Part shown: piece after piece, positions 47,878 through 59,343 of the stretch | Layout of the letters: each line of letters opens with the position of its first letter | Numbering within the stretch: the stretch's first letter is position 1 | Assembly (NCBI RefSeq): GCF_000715075.1 | Contig: NC_134087.1 | Span: forward strand, 111,267,161-111,331,160 | Direction: 5' to 3' | Length of the DNA: 64,000 nt | DNA from: Nicotiana tabacum | Taxonomy: Eukaryota > Streptophyta > Magnoliopsida > Solanales > Solanaceae | The notes under the pieces: model-generated | What the model was told of the DNA's origin: nothing | The model's input: only the letters and a program-made list of their open reading frames with translations | Database searches by the model: none | Made by a program: the position numbers and the translations under genes

Positions 47878-49453
47878 GTAATGACCCGATCGAAATTTTT
47901 GTGTAATTGTGCCCTGTTACCCCTTTTATTTCTTCACACTTGTGTGTTTGTGCTTTTATGACTTGTGGGGTTGATCAATTTCGTTCCGGAAATCTTTCGG
48001 GTTGATTTGGACCCTTGATTCTAGACTTAGATTGAAAATGTTGACCAAGGTTTAACTTTTGTGAAAACCACCTTGGAACTGTGTTTTTATAATTTTGGTA
48101 GCTTCTTATCGTGATTTCAAACTTGGGGTATATGTCCAGAATCGATTTTGGAAGTCTGTAGGTTGATTTCTGTTGATTTGCCAAAATTTAGCACTTTAAA
48201 GTTAAAAACGTTTGATCGTAGGTTGACTTTTAACTATCGAACTCAGAATTTGATTTTGGAATTTGGAATAGGTCCGTTATGGCATTTACAAATTGTCTGC
48301 AAAATTTGGTGTCATTTGGAGTTGATTTGATAGGATTCAGACTCTTAGTTGTAATTGTAGAAGTTCTTAAAAATTCCTTTGATATTCATGCGTTTTAGAG
48401 CTCAATTCGTAGTTTTAGATGTTATTTTGTGTTTTGATTGGACGAGCGAGTTTGTATGATGTTTTTAGACTTGTGTGGATGTTTGGTTTGGAGCCCTGAG
48501 GGCTCATGTGAGTTTTGAACGCTTAGCAGAGTGTTGTTGGAATTAAAGTTTGCTGGTTTTTCTGCACAAAGCCATAGATCTCGCATTTGCGAGATTTTTG
48601 TTCGTATTTGTGAAGGCAGGCCAAGTCTGCTGGTTTTGCATTTGCAAACCCAGTGTTCGCATTTGCAAAGTGTACATGGGGAAGAGCTAGTACGCATTTG
48701 CAATCGACTTGGTCGTAGTTGCGGAGGTCCATAATTCACAATTGCGATGACAATAGAGATGGAAGGTTCTTCACTTTCGCGAGTGATTCTTCGCATTTGT
48801 GGGGTTCGCATTTGAGAACCCAGGTCGCATATGGGACACCTGCGACTAGACAAATAGCTGAGGGATGAGATTTTTGACTTCATTCTCTCATGAACCCTAG
48901 ACTCGGTAGGAGGTGATTTAGAGAGGGGATTTTCACCTACAAACCTTCGGTAAGTGATTCTAATCTATTTCTAATCATATTCCATCAACATATCTTAAAT
49001 TTTAACATCAAATCATGTGAATCAAAGTAGATATTTGTGTAGATGCTCGTAGAAATCAAAGTAGAGATTTTAACATCAGATCTAGATACGTCTGCTCATG
49101 CTGGACGTTAGAGGTCTGTTGTAGCTGCTGCTTGGGAGAATTCAAGGTATACCTCATCCACGTCCACAGGCCTCGAAGTCACCTTTCCTATTTTACTACC
49201 TGTTGGAGTTTCTTTTGAATAGTGATGTAGTAGTACTCTAGTTGTATTTTGTAGATCTTATGGCTCAGTTCCACCGGTTTTGGGGGTGTGTATTGTGAGA
49301 TTCTATTTTTTCGAAAGTATTTATCTATTATTCAGTTATTTTTAGTAACTTATTAATTTATGTCCGTTCAATTATTATTATTTGTTAGGCTACCTAGTCG
49401 AAGATACTAGATGCCATCACGACATCCTTCGAAGGGAAATTGGGGTCGTGATA
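47878..49453 (+). mobile_element. Element E 5' LTR
   Basis: Starts TGTAATGACCCGATCG and ends GGGGTCGTGATA (canonical TGACA mutated to TGATA), 3 nt before the PBS. The 5 bp before it (TGAAG, 47873-47877) is the presumed target duplication; its partner is outside the window. Confidence 0.8.
48560..48850 (+). repeat. Dyad-rich short repeats in element E LTR
   Basis: Repeated variants of TCGCATTTGCGA (imperfectly palindromic) about every 20-40 bp: CTCGCATTTGCGAG near 48577, TTGCATTTGCAAAC near 48636, TTCGCATTTGCAAAG near 48657, ACGCATTTGCAATCG near 48692 and weaker copies to 48830. Confidence 0.7.
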
Positions 49454-49456
49454 AGT

Positions 49457-49468
49457 TGGTATCAGAGC
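49457..49468 (+). promoter_or_regulatory. Element E primer-binding site (initiator tRNA-Met)
   Basis: TGGTATCAGAGC, exact to the 3' end of initiator tRNA-Met; the match does not extend beyond 12 nt. Confidence 0.85.
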
Positions 49469-49659
49469 TCTAGGTTCATAGGTGTTACGAGTCATAAGCA
49501 GGTTTAGTAGATTCTTGTATATCGGTACGTAAACGTCTATACTTATCTTTGAGAGGCTACAGAGTTGTTAGGAAAACTTTACTTCTTTGATTCCTTATCG
49601 TGAGAATGGTTGATTTCGAAAAACTAAATCTTTGACTGTCTATTCTCTCACAGGTGGTG

Positions 49660-50960
49660 CAGACATGCACCATAGGATCTGACGATTAGACACCCGCACC
49701 CCCTGCTAGAGCCGCGAGATGTCGGGGCCATGGTAGAGGCCAAGGACGGGCACGAGGTGCAGCCATAGCACTTGCCAGAGCTGCAAGAGAGGAGCCACCA
49801 TTAGCTCCAGTCGGGGGACAGACATCTGAGGCACCTATTGCCACCCTAGAACTTTGTGAGACCCTCGCATAGTCCCTGAACATGTTCAATACCTTAGCTC
49901 AGGTGGGGTTGATCCCACTTTTACCAGCCATATCTCAGGTTGAGGGAGGAGCACAAACTCTCTCGGCCCGTACACAAAGCAGTTGGTCCAAGTTGATCAG
50001 GTCCCGGAGGTTAACCAGCACAGCCCGTTGCTCTAGTTCAACCTATGGTTAGGGTAGCAATATCTGAGGAGGAGCAGTTTAGGCTTGGGAGGTTTAAGAA
50101 GTACCACTTTCCTACTTTCAATGGTTTGGCTTCAAAGAATGCGCATGGTTTCCTAGAGGAATGCCACCGTATTCTCCGCACTATGGGTATTGTGGAGACG
50201 AGTGGGGTTGTTTTTACTACGTTCCAGTTCAAGGGAGCGGCATATTAGTGGTGGCGAACGTATGAGTTGGGTTGCCTGGCCGAGGCAACTTCACTCACAT
50301 GGAATCGGTTTTCAGAGTTTTTCTTGAGAGACTTTGTTCCTCAGACCTTTCGGGATGCTTGGACCGTGGAGTTTTAGCGGTTATGACAGAGTACTATGTC
50401 AGTGTCGGAGTATACTGTCTGATTCAATGATTTGTCCAAGCATGCACTGGCCTTGGTCGCTACATTCAGAGAGCGAGTCTGTCGATTTATCGAGGGGCTC
50501 AACTAGAGTATTAGATTTAGAATGGCAAGGGAGTTGGAGTCAGACACTCTATATCAGTAGGTGGTTGAGATTGCACGGAGGTTGGAAGGTATGTGAGTCC
50601 GTGATAGAAATGATAGGGAGGCCAAGAGGCTTCATGGCACATGGGGATTTAGTTGTGGTCACGTTGTGCCCATCATGGTAGTGGCTATGTGAGACGACCA
50701 GTTAATTCAACACTTCCAGCTTCTAGTAGTGCTTCGATTGTTCCGAGGCCTCAGGTCGCTCACCCTTAGCCACTTTCTAGTGCACCTCCTGCACGGAGTG
50801 CCTTCAATGGTCAGTCCAACCGACCAGGCCTGAGTCAGTCCCATCTTCCACGCCCACTGAGAGCTTGTTTTGAGTGTGGTGATACCCTCCACATGGTCAG
50901 AGACTGCCCTAGCCTTAGTAGGGGTGCACATTCCTAAACTACTCAGGCTCCACTGATTCA
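49660..50960 (+). pseudogene. Element E gag with zinc knuckle, many stops
   Basis: Capsid and nucleocapsid. Opening pieces are Arg/Gly/Pro-rich (49680-49860). The capsid core begins LGRFKKYHFPTFNG (50083) and includes FLEECHRILRTMG and FQFKGAAY, then stop, WWRTYELG. The nucleocapsid knuckle CFECGDTLHMVRDC (50871 onwards) keeps all of C-C-H-C. Stops at AAY*WWR, WTVEF*RL*Q, YTV*FNDL, YQ*VVEIA and EGM*VRDR stand where related proteins have Gln or Arg, as C-to-T changes would give (CAG to TAG, CGA to TGA). Confidence 0.8.
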
Positions 50961-51119
50961 ATCAGGTCTGCAGACTTCTCAAACCATGATTGCTGCCTCA
51001 GTTGCCACTCCACCCGCATAGCCAGCTAGGGATGGGGGACATGAGGGTAGAGGTCTCCCTAGAAGGGGAGGCCAGACCAGATTTTATGCTCTTCCGAGTA
51101 GGACAGAGGAAGTTTATTC

Positions 51120-51476
51120 AGACTCAGTCATTATAGGTATGGTTCTTGTTTGCCATAGAGATGCATCAGTCTTATTTGATCCAAGATCCACTTATTCATA
51201 TGTGTCATCTTACTTTGCTCCATATTTAGATGATGTCTCATAATTCCTTGAGTTCTAGTGTTTATGTGTCCATGCCTGTAGGAGATCCTATATTTTTTGT
51301 GGCCCGTGTGTATCGGTCGTGTCTACTTGTTATTGGTGGTTTTGAGACTAGAGTTGATATGTCGATATTTAGTATGGTAGACTTTGATGTTATCTTGGGC
51401 ATGTACTGGTTGTTACCTTATCATGCTATTCTTAATTGTCACGCCAAGACTGTGACGCTGGATATTCTAGGTGTAC
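51120..51476 (+). pseudogene. Element E protease, truncated by F insertion
   Basis: Retroelement protease start: ASVLFDPRSTYSYVSSYFAP, where the normal active site D-S/T-G reads D-P-R. It continues with VYVSMPVGDPIFFVARVYRS and FDVILGMYWLLPYHAILNCH. A frameshift falls near 51230. The sequence breaks at 51477 where element F starts, so the rest is outside the window. Confidence 0.75.
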
Positions 51477-51684
51477 TGATAACTAGGGATTTTGATGCAT
51501 TTTATACTCCTTCTTGCTTATGTTTTGATTAGAAATTCGTACAAAATAGTCCCAAAAGGCTCACAAGTTGTGCTTGATTGCAGGTTTGATCAACAAAGTG
51601 ACAAGATGTCAAAGATCGGCTCAAAAGGAGTGAAACTTGTACAAGTACCAAGACATGACAAAGCTTAGGCAAAATAGGCCCAAT

Positions 51685-52030
51685 ATGGCCGCACACCATT
51701 CTGTGCGGTCCGCACAACGAGGTTCAGAGAGGTGGCATTCAGGAAAAAAGGGCAATGCTGCCGCACTAGATTTTGTGCGGTCCGCAATAGGATCAATGCG
51801 GACGCACTCGATTTAGTGCGGTCCACAGTAAGAAGGATCAGAGAGTTGCCAACTTTAGAGTTTCAAGCCAATGCGGTCCGCGCTCCATTTCATGCGAACC
51901 GCACTAGAAGCCTCCGCGGCCACAGTCTATTCTCTGCGGTCTGCAATGCCTAAGTTTAGAGAGATGGGTTTTCAAGTGCAGAGCCTTAGTGTGGCCGCAC
52001 ACCATTTTGTGCGTTCCGCACTAGCCCCGC
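51685..52030. repeat. GC-rich dyad array in element F LTR
   Basis: About six variants of TGTGCGGTCCGCAC and GGCCGCAC separated by 20-60 bp. The same motif family occurs again after pol at 58985-59180 and 59585-59875. Confidence 0.8.
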
Positions 52031-52062
52031 AGGGGTATTTTTGTACAGATTTTTCAGCTTAG

Positions 52063-52070
52063 TATAAATA
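52063..52070 (+). promoter_or_regulatory. TATA box of element F LTR
   Basis: TATAAATA about 40 bp after the last GC-rich dyad and 940 bp before the LTR end. Confidence 0.6.
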
Positions 52071-53018
52071 GCTTCTTTTCCCATTTTTAGGGTATCAGAT
52101 AGTTTTTAACTGTAGCTGCGCTCGTGGGTTCAAAGTCTTTAGCTATTTTGGGCAATTTTATCTACATTTCAACATTGAATCTTATTGTTTATCTTAGTAA
52201 TTAATTAATATGAGTTGTTTTTCATCTATTTCTTGCTTTTCTTCTTCAATTATGAGTAGCTAAACCCATAAACTAGGATTGTGGCTCAACCCTAGTGTAG
52301 GTAATTGATGGGTCTTGTCTTTTAGGGCTAGATTGACTAATGGTGTTTGATATTTGGGCTAGTTTCATGCTTAGTTGTTGAATTAGTGGTTGCAAACACT
52401 AGTTTGTGTTTAGTTGACTTGATCTCTTCTTGAGAAAGAGAGCTTGAGTCTCTGAAATTGGTCCAACAAGGAATTGGGGGCGTACTCAAGAGATTGATAA
52501 CTCCAATTAAAGGGTTAAACCTCGAGAGAGTAATACCCGACTTGAACCTTGATTGCTTGCGCAAATTTGCATACCCAATTGGTCTTGAGAAAGTCAATTT
52601 AGGCAAAATCACTCGAGCCACCGAGAGGTGTAGAGTGGGTAAAATTGTGCAATGGTTATATCATACTCCCCAAATATGTCAATCATGCCTTAGACTCAAG
52701 TATCCGTTAATTGACCACCTAGGCGTAAGTCACTATCCTAGTGCCTTTTAAACCATTTGAGCAACCCGCAACATTTTACTCTTAGCTTATTCTAGTTTAA
52801 TTCACCATTGTAGTTTGATAAAAGTAGAAGTAAAACAAAAACCCAAAAATGTTTAGAAGTGTAATTTGGAACACGTACACAACCCTAAATTAGATAGATA
52901 CCCAACTCCAACTTCTAGCTCTCTGTGGAAATCAATCCCGACCCTAAATTGGGTAAAAGCTGCTTCGATCCTCTCTCGCTACTCTATAGTAGTGCAGGGT
53001 AGGATTTGATCAACTTTT

Positions 53019-53036
53019 TGGCGCCGTTGCCGGGGA
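53019..53036 (+). promoter_or_regulatory. Element F primer-binding site (tRNA-Asp)
   Basis: TGGCGCCGTTGCCGGGGA, the complement of the plant tRNA-Asp 3' end, the usual Athila-type primer. Confidence 0.85.
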
Positions 53037-53131
53037 GCTAATGGTTTTGGGTATCTATTTAGTTAGTTTTGTGTATTGTTCTTCTTTCCTTCTTTATTAC
53101 TAATTTGTTTGTGTCATAACTCAGGTACCAA

Positions 53132-54820
53132 ATGGCAGCAAACAACGCTAATGACCCTCTTGGATATGTGATTGCGGGGGAGGAAGTAGATGATGTCGGA
53201 GATGATGAGGTGCCTCTTGTACCTCAAGGACAACGTAGAGGCCGCCAGGACAATGCGAATGATAATAACAATATTCTAGACCCTCCTCCGCCACCTCCAA
53301 GAGTGGCTCCTAGAGTGCTTCCGAACCAAGGCTATGCAAGTGTTATTGTCCCACCCCGAATCTGGGCAGGCAATTTTCAAATAACCAATGTGATGTTGAC
53401 TTTACTAGAGCAGCATGGGTACTTCACAGGTGCTGCAAATCAAAATGCTTACAAACATCTCAAGGGGTTCGTGGATACATGTTGGGGGAACAAGCAAACT
53501 AATGTGTCCGAGGATGCTCTCCGGTTAAGACTATTCCCATTCTCACTTAGGGGGAAGACATTGGATTGGGTCGAGAGACTTCCCAACCATTCCATCACTA
53601 CTTGGGATGAGTTGGCGGATAAGTTCATTGCTAAATTTTTCTCACCGGGGCATATGGCGGCATTGCGAGATGAGATATTGGCTTTCAAGTAAGAGCCCAC
53701 GGAACCTTTGCATTAGATTTGGGAGCGTTATAGAACAATGGTGAGATAATGCCCCAACAATGATATGACCGAGACTATGATCCAGCAAACTTTCTACCGG
53801 GGCATTAACACCACAAACCAATGCATAGTGAACCAACTTGCCGGGGGCAACTTTATGAAGCTGTCATATGATGAGGCATGCAATATACTTGACGAGATAG
53901 CTGATACTTCTTCTGCATGGCAACGTAGAGCCAATGTGCCTCAAGGTGACCCCATGGTCACTAATTTGCACAAGGAATTACATGATCACGGGCAAGCTAT
54001 AGCTGAGAAGTGAACTACTATGAACCAATTGGCAAAGGCACAGTTGCAACAAGTCCAAAATCCTTGCCAAGTGAATGCCATGGAGGGTGTCAATATGCTT
54101 GTCAACAAAAGAAGGCAACAAAACCAAGGGAATTATGAGCAATTTGATGAGGATTGTGATGGATTTCAAAATGATGGTTATGATGAACAAAGTGAAGAGG
54201 TTCAATACGTGAATAATTATCAAGGCCAACGGGGCAACTCTTCCAACCAACAACAATGGAGACCTCAGGGCAATTGGGGCAATCAACAACAAAACAATGG
54301 TAATTGGGGGAACAACAACCAAAACAACAACTGGGGCAATTAGAACAACAATCAGAGCAACCAAGGGAATTGGAATTGTAATAACAACAATTGGGGTGGC
54401 AATAACAATCAAGGTGGATGGAACAATGGAAACCAAGGAAACCGGGGGCAAGGCTTTCAAAGGCAACCAATCTACCAACAACCAAACAATCCACCCCCAT
54501 TTCCATCCCAAGGTCCTTGTTCTTCTAGCAATGATGTGGGTAGAATTGAAATGATGTTCGAACAGATGATGAAGAAGAATGTGGACTCAGATGCTCAGTT
54601 GGCTTCCCACAATACCTCTATCAGAAACTTGGAGGTGCAGTTAGGCCAAATCTCACAGTCTTTAAATACTCGCCCTAAGGGTGCTCTACCAAGTGATACG
54701 GTAGTGAACCCGAAGGGTGGGAACAACCATGTTATGGTGGTTACAAATAGAAGTGGGAGAGGCGGTGATGTGAATGCCTCCAAACAAAAGCAAATCTTGG
54801 ATGATGATGTTAAGTTGTAA
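53132..54820 (+). pseudogene. Element F gag, with stops
   Basis: Starts at ATG 53132 (MAANNANDPLGYVIAGEEVD). Capsid core: IWAGNFQITNVMLTLLEQHG, then RLRLFPFSLRGKTLDWVERL and ITTWDELADKFIAKFFSPGH. The continuation past 53690 has TAA, TAG and TAA in frame at positions where Gln fits, then NDMTETMIQQTFYRG. The C-terminal half is a Gly/Asn/Gln-rich low-complexity region (QGNWGNQQQNNGNWGNNN, 54260-54440) with no CCHC knuckle visible, which is usual in Athila gag. The ORF ends at 54820. Confidence 0.8.
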
Positions 54821-55059
54821 GAAGATGAAATCCCTTTGGTAGTTGAAGATACGGTTGATGAAAAGGTAAACAAAGAAGTGAGGATTGATATTCAAGATGT
54901 CGAGGTGGAAACTCAAAATGATGTGAACCCGTTTAGGGAACACAAAATAGACATGCTGGAGCCGGTTGTCCAAAAAGCCAAGGCTCTTTTACCAAGGCCA
55001 CCTCCACCTTATCCTCAAAGTCTCACGAAGCAGAAAAGTGAGAATCAGTTTTAAACGTT

Positions 55060-56110
55060 CATTGACATGATGAAGAGCTTGTCCATTATGTGCCTTTGGT
55101 GGAGGCTCTTGAACAAATGCCGGTCTATGCAAAATTCATGAAAGACTTGGTCACAAAGAAGGATTCTATGGATTGTGAAACTATAAAGAAGAATCACCAA
55201 GTTAGCTATAGTGCATTCAATGGCCCCGAAACTTGAAGATCCCGGTGCTTTCACTATTCCTTGCACCATTGGGAGTGCGGATTTTGCTAAAGCTCTATAT
55301 GATTTGGAGGCTAGTATCAATTTTATGCCCTATTCTGTTTTCAAGACTTTGGGTATCAGGTAGCCGAGGCCGACTTCTATGAGATTACAAATGGCAGATA
55401 GAACAATGAAGAGACCATTGGGTATTATTGATGATGTGCTTGTCCGGGTGGACAAATTTATCTTGCTAGTTAACTTTGTGATCTTGGACTTCGAGGTGGA
55501 CAATGAAGTTCCTATAATATTAGGAAAACTTTTCCTAGCTATGGGGAAGGCATTGGTTGATGTGGAAGCAGAGGAACTCACCTTCCGGGTGGGTGATGAA
55601 AAGGTGGTCTTTCATGTGTGCAAATCAATGAAGCAACCCAACAGTACCAAGGTATGCTCTTTTGTTGACATCGTCACAGCAGTGATAATTGATGACACCA
55701 GTGCAATGATCAATGTGGAGGACCCATTGGAGGCCATACTATTGAATCTTGATGTCAATGAGGATGCAAGCCGGGTGGAGTGCGTGAATGCTTTACATGG
55801 AACGAGCTCTTATTCTTATGAGCCTAGGAAATTATCTTTAGACCTCGAGAATAGAAAGACTCCACCAACAAAACCTTCAATTGAGGAGCCTTCAGTGTTG
55901 GAGTTGAAACCAGTGCCTCCACACCTCAGGTATGAGTTCTTAGGCTCAAATTCTACTTTGCCAGTTATTCTTTCTTCTTGTCTTACTAACCTGCAGGTTG
56001 ATGCCATATTGGCGGTGCTTCAAAAGCGAAAAAAGGCAATTGGATGGACTTTAGCTGATATTCGAGGGATAAGCCCCGCATTTTGTATGCACAAGATTAT
56101 TCTGTAAGAT
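55060..56110 (+). pseudogene. Element F protease and linker
   Basis: Protease fold: FTIPCTIGSADFAKALYDLE, with the active-site D-L-G-A-S changed to D-L-E-A-S (Gly lost, about 55300), then FMPYSVFKTLGIR, a stop (TAG 55361), and MADRTMKRPLGIIDDVLVRV (55388 on). The second half PIILGKLFLAMGKALVDVEA normally has GRPFLAT. The acidic linker to RT (55640-56000) reads into LRYEFLGSNSTLPVILSSCL and IGWTLADIRGISPAFCMHKI. Confidence 0.75.
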
Positions 56111-57440
56111 GATGCAAAGCCTTCCTTGGAGCATCAAAGGAGGTTGAAGGAGGCAATGCAAGAAGTTGTGAAAAAGAAGGTGATCAAGTGGTTGGATGCC
56201 GGGGTTGTGTACCCCATCTTTGATAGCTTTTGGACTTCACCGGTGCAATGTGTACCGAAGAAAGGTGGCATGACCTGGTTGCAGATTCACAAAATGAGTT
56301 GATTCCTACCAGAACCGTCACTGGTTGGAGGGTATGCATGGATTACCGCAAATTGAACAAAGTGACCCGCAAGGATCACTTTCATTTGCCTTTTCTTGAT
56401 CATATATTAGATCGACTTGCTGGGCGTGCCTTCTACTATTTCTTGGATGGGTATTCTAGGTACAATCAAATCTTGATTGCTCCGGAATATTAGGAGAAGA
56501 CCACATTCACTTGTCCATATGGCACTTTTGCCTTCTCTAGGATGCCTTTTGGGTTGTGTAATGCACCAGCTACATTTCAACGGTGTATAATGGCCATTTT
56601 CACCAATATGGTGGAAAAGATTTTGGAGGCGTTCATGGATGACTTTAGTGTTGTGGGGGATTCATTTGATGAGTGCTTGAAGAATCTTGATAGAGTTTTG
56701 GCCAGTTGTGAAGAAACCAATCTTGTCCTCAATTGGGAGAAATGCCACTTTATAGTGGAAGAAGGAATTGTTCTTAGCATAAAAATTTCAAAACATGGCA
56801 TTGAGGTGGATAAAGCAAAGATCGAAGTGACTTCAAGGCTCCTTCCCCCTAAATTTGTCAAGGGAGTTCAAAGTTTTCTAGGACATGCGGGGTTCTACCG
56901 GAGATTTATCAAAGACTTTTCAAAGGTAGTGAATCCCTTGTGCAAGTTGTTGAAAAAAGATGCTAAGTTCGTGTTTGATGAAAAATGTATGCAAGCCTTT
57001 GAACTTCTCAAGCATAAGTTGACCACCACTCCTATCATTACTGCGCCTAATTGGAGCTTACCCTTTGATCTCATGTGTGATGTGAGCGATGTTGCGGTTG
57101 GGGTGGTTTTAGGTCAAAGAGTGAACAAAATGTTTCATCTGGTGTACTATGCGAGCAAGACAATGAATGATGCTCAAATGAACTACACGATGATCGAGAA
57201 AGAGCTTTTGGCTATTGTGTTTGCAATAAAAAAATTCCAGCCGTATCTTATGAGCGCTAAGGTTATTAGTCATACTGACCATGCCGCACTTCGGTACTTG
57301 ATGAAGAAGAAGGATTCCAAAGATAGACTGATGCGATGGGTCTTGTTACTTCAAGAGTTTGATTTGGAGATTGTGGACCGGAAGGGTAGTTAGAACCAAG
57401 TGGCGGACCACTTGTCCCGCTTGGAGGAGGAGGGGAGGCC
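56110..57440 (+). pseudogene. Element F reverse transcriptase and RNase H
   Basis: RT order: KWLDAGVVYPIFDSFWTSPV, a frameshift near 56270, GWRVCMDYRKLNKVTRKDHF, FYYFLDGYSRYNQI, a stop at 56493, [20 protein letters not shown], the catalytic [16 protein letters not shown] (56629 on), then thumb and RNase H ([51 protein letters not shown]). RNase H catalytic residues D (CDVSD), E (EKELL) and D (SHTDH) are present. The latter part (56542-57393) is open for 283 codons. It ends VADHLSRLEEEG. Confidence 0.85.
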
Positions 57441-57689
57441 TCGTGACGGCCTAGAGATCAGTGATTCATTTCCCAACGAACAACTCCTTTCGGTGTCGAT
57501 GAATGATATGTCATGGCTTGCCGATGTTGCTAATTTCCTTGTGACTGGTATAATCATGTGTGAGCTCTCTTCTAACCAAAAGAAGAAGCTCAAACGGGAT
57601 AGTTTGGATTTTTATGGGATGATCCGTACTTGTTCAAGATTTTCACGGATGGGGTGATCCGAAGGTGTGTCTCTGAGGAAGAGCAATTG

Positions 57690-58822
57690 AGTATCTTGGA
57701 GGCTTGTCATTCCTCTCCCTATGGTGGCCATCATGGCAGGGCGAGGACGGCTTCTAAACATCTTAGTTGTGGGTTTTATTGACCAACTTTGTTAAAAGAT
57801 GCGGGTGATTTTGTGAAGAGATGCAACGAATGCAAAAGAGCGGGTGGAATTTCAAAGAAAGATGAGATGCCTCTCAATACCATCTTTGAGGTTGATGTTT
57901 TTAATGTGTGGGGCATTGATTTCATGGGCCAATTTGTTAGCTCTTGTGGAAACACTTATATTCTTGTGATGGTGGACTATGTTTCAAAGTGGGTTGAAGC
58001 CGTGGCTTTGCCGAACAATGAGGCCTGGAGTGTTGTTGCATTTCTCAAGAAAAGCATTTTTACAAGGTTTGGTACTCCGCGTGCAATCATAAGTGATGGG
58101 GGGGTCTCATTTTTGCAATAGAGCTTTCCACACTTTGCTTTTAAAGTATGGTGTCAATCACAAAGTTTCTACTCCCTATAATCCTCAAGCAAGTGGTCAA
58201 GTTGAAGTCTCCAACAGGGAAATCAAAAGCATATTTTCAAAAACGGTCAATGCAAATAGGACCGATTGGTCAAAGAAGTTGGATGACGCTCTATGGGCTT
58301 ATAGGACTGCTTAAAAGACTCTGATTGGTATGTCTCTGTATCGGTTGGTGTTTGGGAAATCTTGCCATATACCGGTTGAGTTAGAGCACAAGGCCATGTG
58401 GGCTTTGAGGAAGCTAAATCTTGAGTGGGATGTTGCAGCCAATCTTCGTGTGGAGCAGCTTAATGAACTTGATGAATTCTGATTCCATGCCTACTATAGT
58501 TTATGCCTACAAGGACAAGATGAAGTACATTCATGATAAATATGCTCGTGAAAAGGAGTTTAAAGTAGGTGATTTGGTTCTCTTGTTCAATTCTCGGTTA
58601 CGTCTGCTTCCGGAAAAGCTTAAATTAAAATGGAGTAGACCGTTTGAAGTGGTGTTAGTGACCCCTTTTGGTGCTCTTGATTTGAAAAAAAAAATGGAGA
58701 GGTCTTCAGAGTTAATGGGAACCGGGTCAAGCATTATCTTGAAAATATTGATGACAGCCAAGTGGTGGCACTTCTTCATCTCAAATGATGTGATGATAAC
58801 CTGCGTTGTGCCGCGACATTAA
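57690..58822 (+). pseudogene. Element F integrase
   Basis: Zinc-binding N-terminus: CHSSPYGGHHGRARTASKHL and [11 protein letters not shown], with a stop between. Catalytic core with Asp in [10 protein letters not shown] (about 57917), Asp in AIISDGGS (about 58090) and Glu in [13 protein letters not shown] (about 58205), so D-D-E persists. A 1-base shift falls at about 58098-58107. The C-terminal part includes KMKYIHDKYAREKEFKVGDL and LLPEKLKLKWSRPFEVVLVT. Stops and shifts break the frame near 58312 and 58690. Confidence 0.8.
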
Positions 58823-58834
58823 ATCAGGCGCTTC

Positions 58835-58850
58835 TTGGGAGGCAACCCAT
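58835..58850 (+). other. Hairpin just after pol (TTGGGAGGCAACCCAT)
   Basis: Stem TGGG/CCCA (58836-58839 with 58846-58849), loop AGGCAA. The same short motif follows pol in related plant Athila elements as I recall it, so it may be functional RNA structure. Confidence 0.5.
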
Positions 58851-58984
58851 GTGTTTTTCTTCTTGTTTTTATTTGATTTTCATTGTAGTGTAGGATTGAT
58901 TTTTGGGCTAACTGGTTGTGAGGTGTTACAGGATTGTGTTGCAGGACATAGTGAAAAAAAAAATGTTCAGGTCTCTGAAGTTTT

Positions 58985-59180
58985 GACGTGGCCGCACTAC
59001 ATTTAGTGCGGACCGCACTGGTGAAGGAGGAAATGTCCAACTCTCTGAAGATTGCCACCGCGGCCGCAGTACAGTTTGTGTGGTCCGTGGTGGACCACTA
59101 CGACTGCATGGAATTTTGTGTGGACCGCAGTGGGTTGCCTATGTAATACTTGAAAAGGCTGTGTAGTCCGCACTAGGATA
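58985..59180. repeat. GC-rich dyad array after pol (first block)
   Basis: Variants of GTGCGGACCGCACT and GCGGCCGCAGT; five or so occurrences. A TATA box follows at 59208. Confidence 0.75.
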
Positions 59181-59207
59181 GGTAAGCTGGGCCCCCAGGA
59201 CTTTATC

Positions 59208-59215
59208 TATAAATA
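59208..59215 (+). promoter_or_regulatory. Candidate internal TATA box upstream of third ORF
   Basis: TATAAATA sits about 30 bp after the dyad block, the same arrangement as in the LTR (dyads, then TATA at 52063). It would drive an mRNA for the third ORF (inference). Confidence 0.35.
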
Positions 59216-59343
59216 TTACCTGAGGCCCAGAATTTATACTTTTCGAACCTTTGATTCTCTGAACCCTTAAAGCACTGTTCATCAACCCCTTTGCTCGTAA
59301 TTAATTGTTCGGAACTAATTGTCATCTTTTCATCTCACATCTG

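Larger units (their letters stand above)
47878..51476 (+). mobile_element. Element E: Ty3/gypsy with initiator-Met PBS, split by F
   Basis: Plus-strand element inserted in element D gag. It has a 1576-bp LTR, PBS, gag with a CCHC zinc knuckle and a protease start, then is broken by element F. The LTR style and tRNA-Met PBS suggest a chromovirus such as Tekay/Del (inference). Its RT, integrase and 3' LTR would lie right of the window. Confidence 0.75.
51477..53012 (+). mobile_element. Element F left (5') LTR
   Basis: Starts TGATAACTAGGGATTTTG (identical in the right copy at 63832) and ends TTTGATCA before ACTTTT and the PBS. TATA box at 52063-52070. GC-rich dyads occupy 51685-52030. Confidence 0.9.

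Noticed and set aside
53978..54511. Minus-strand 177-codon hydrophobic ORF
   Set aside because: Complement of the Asn/Gln-rich gag tail of element F; the hydrophobicity is an artefact of reading that repeat backwards.
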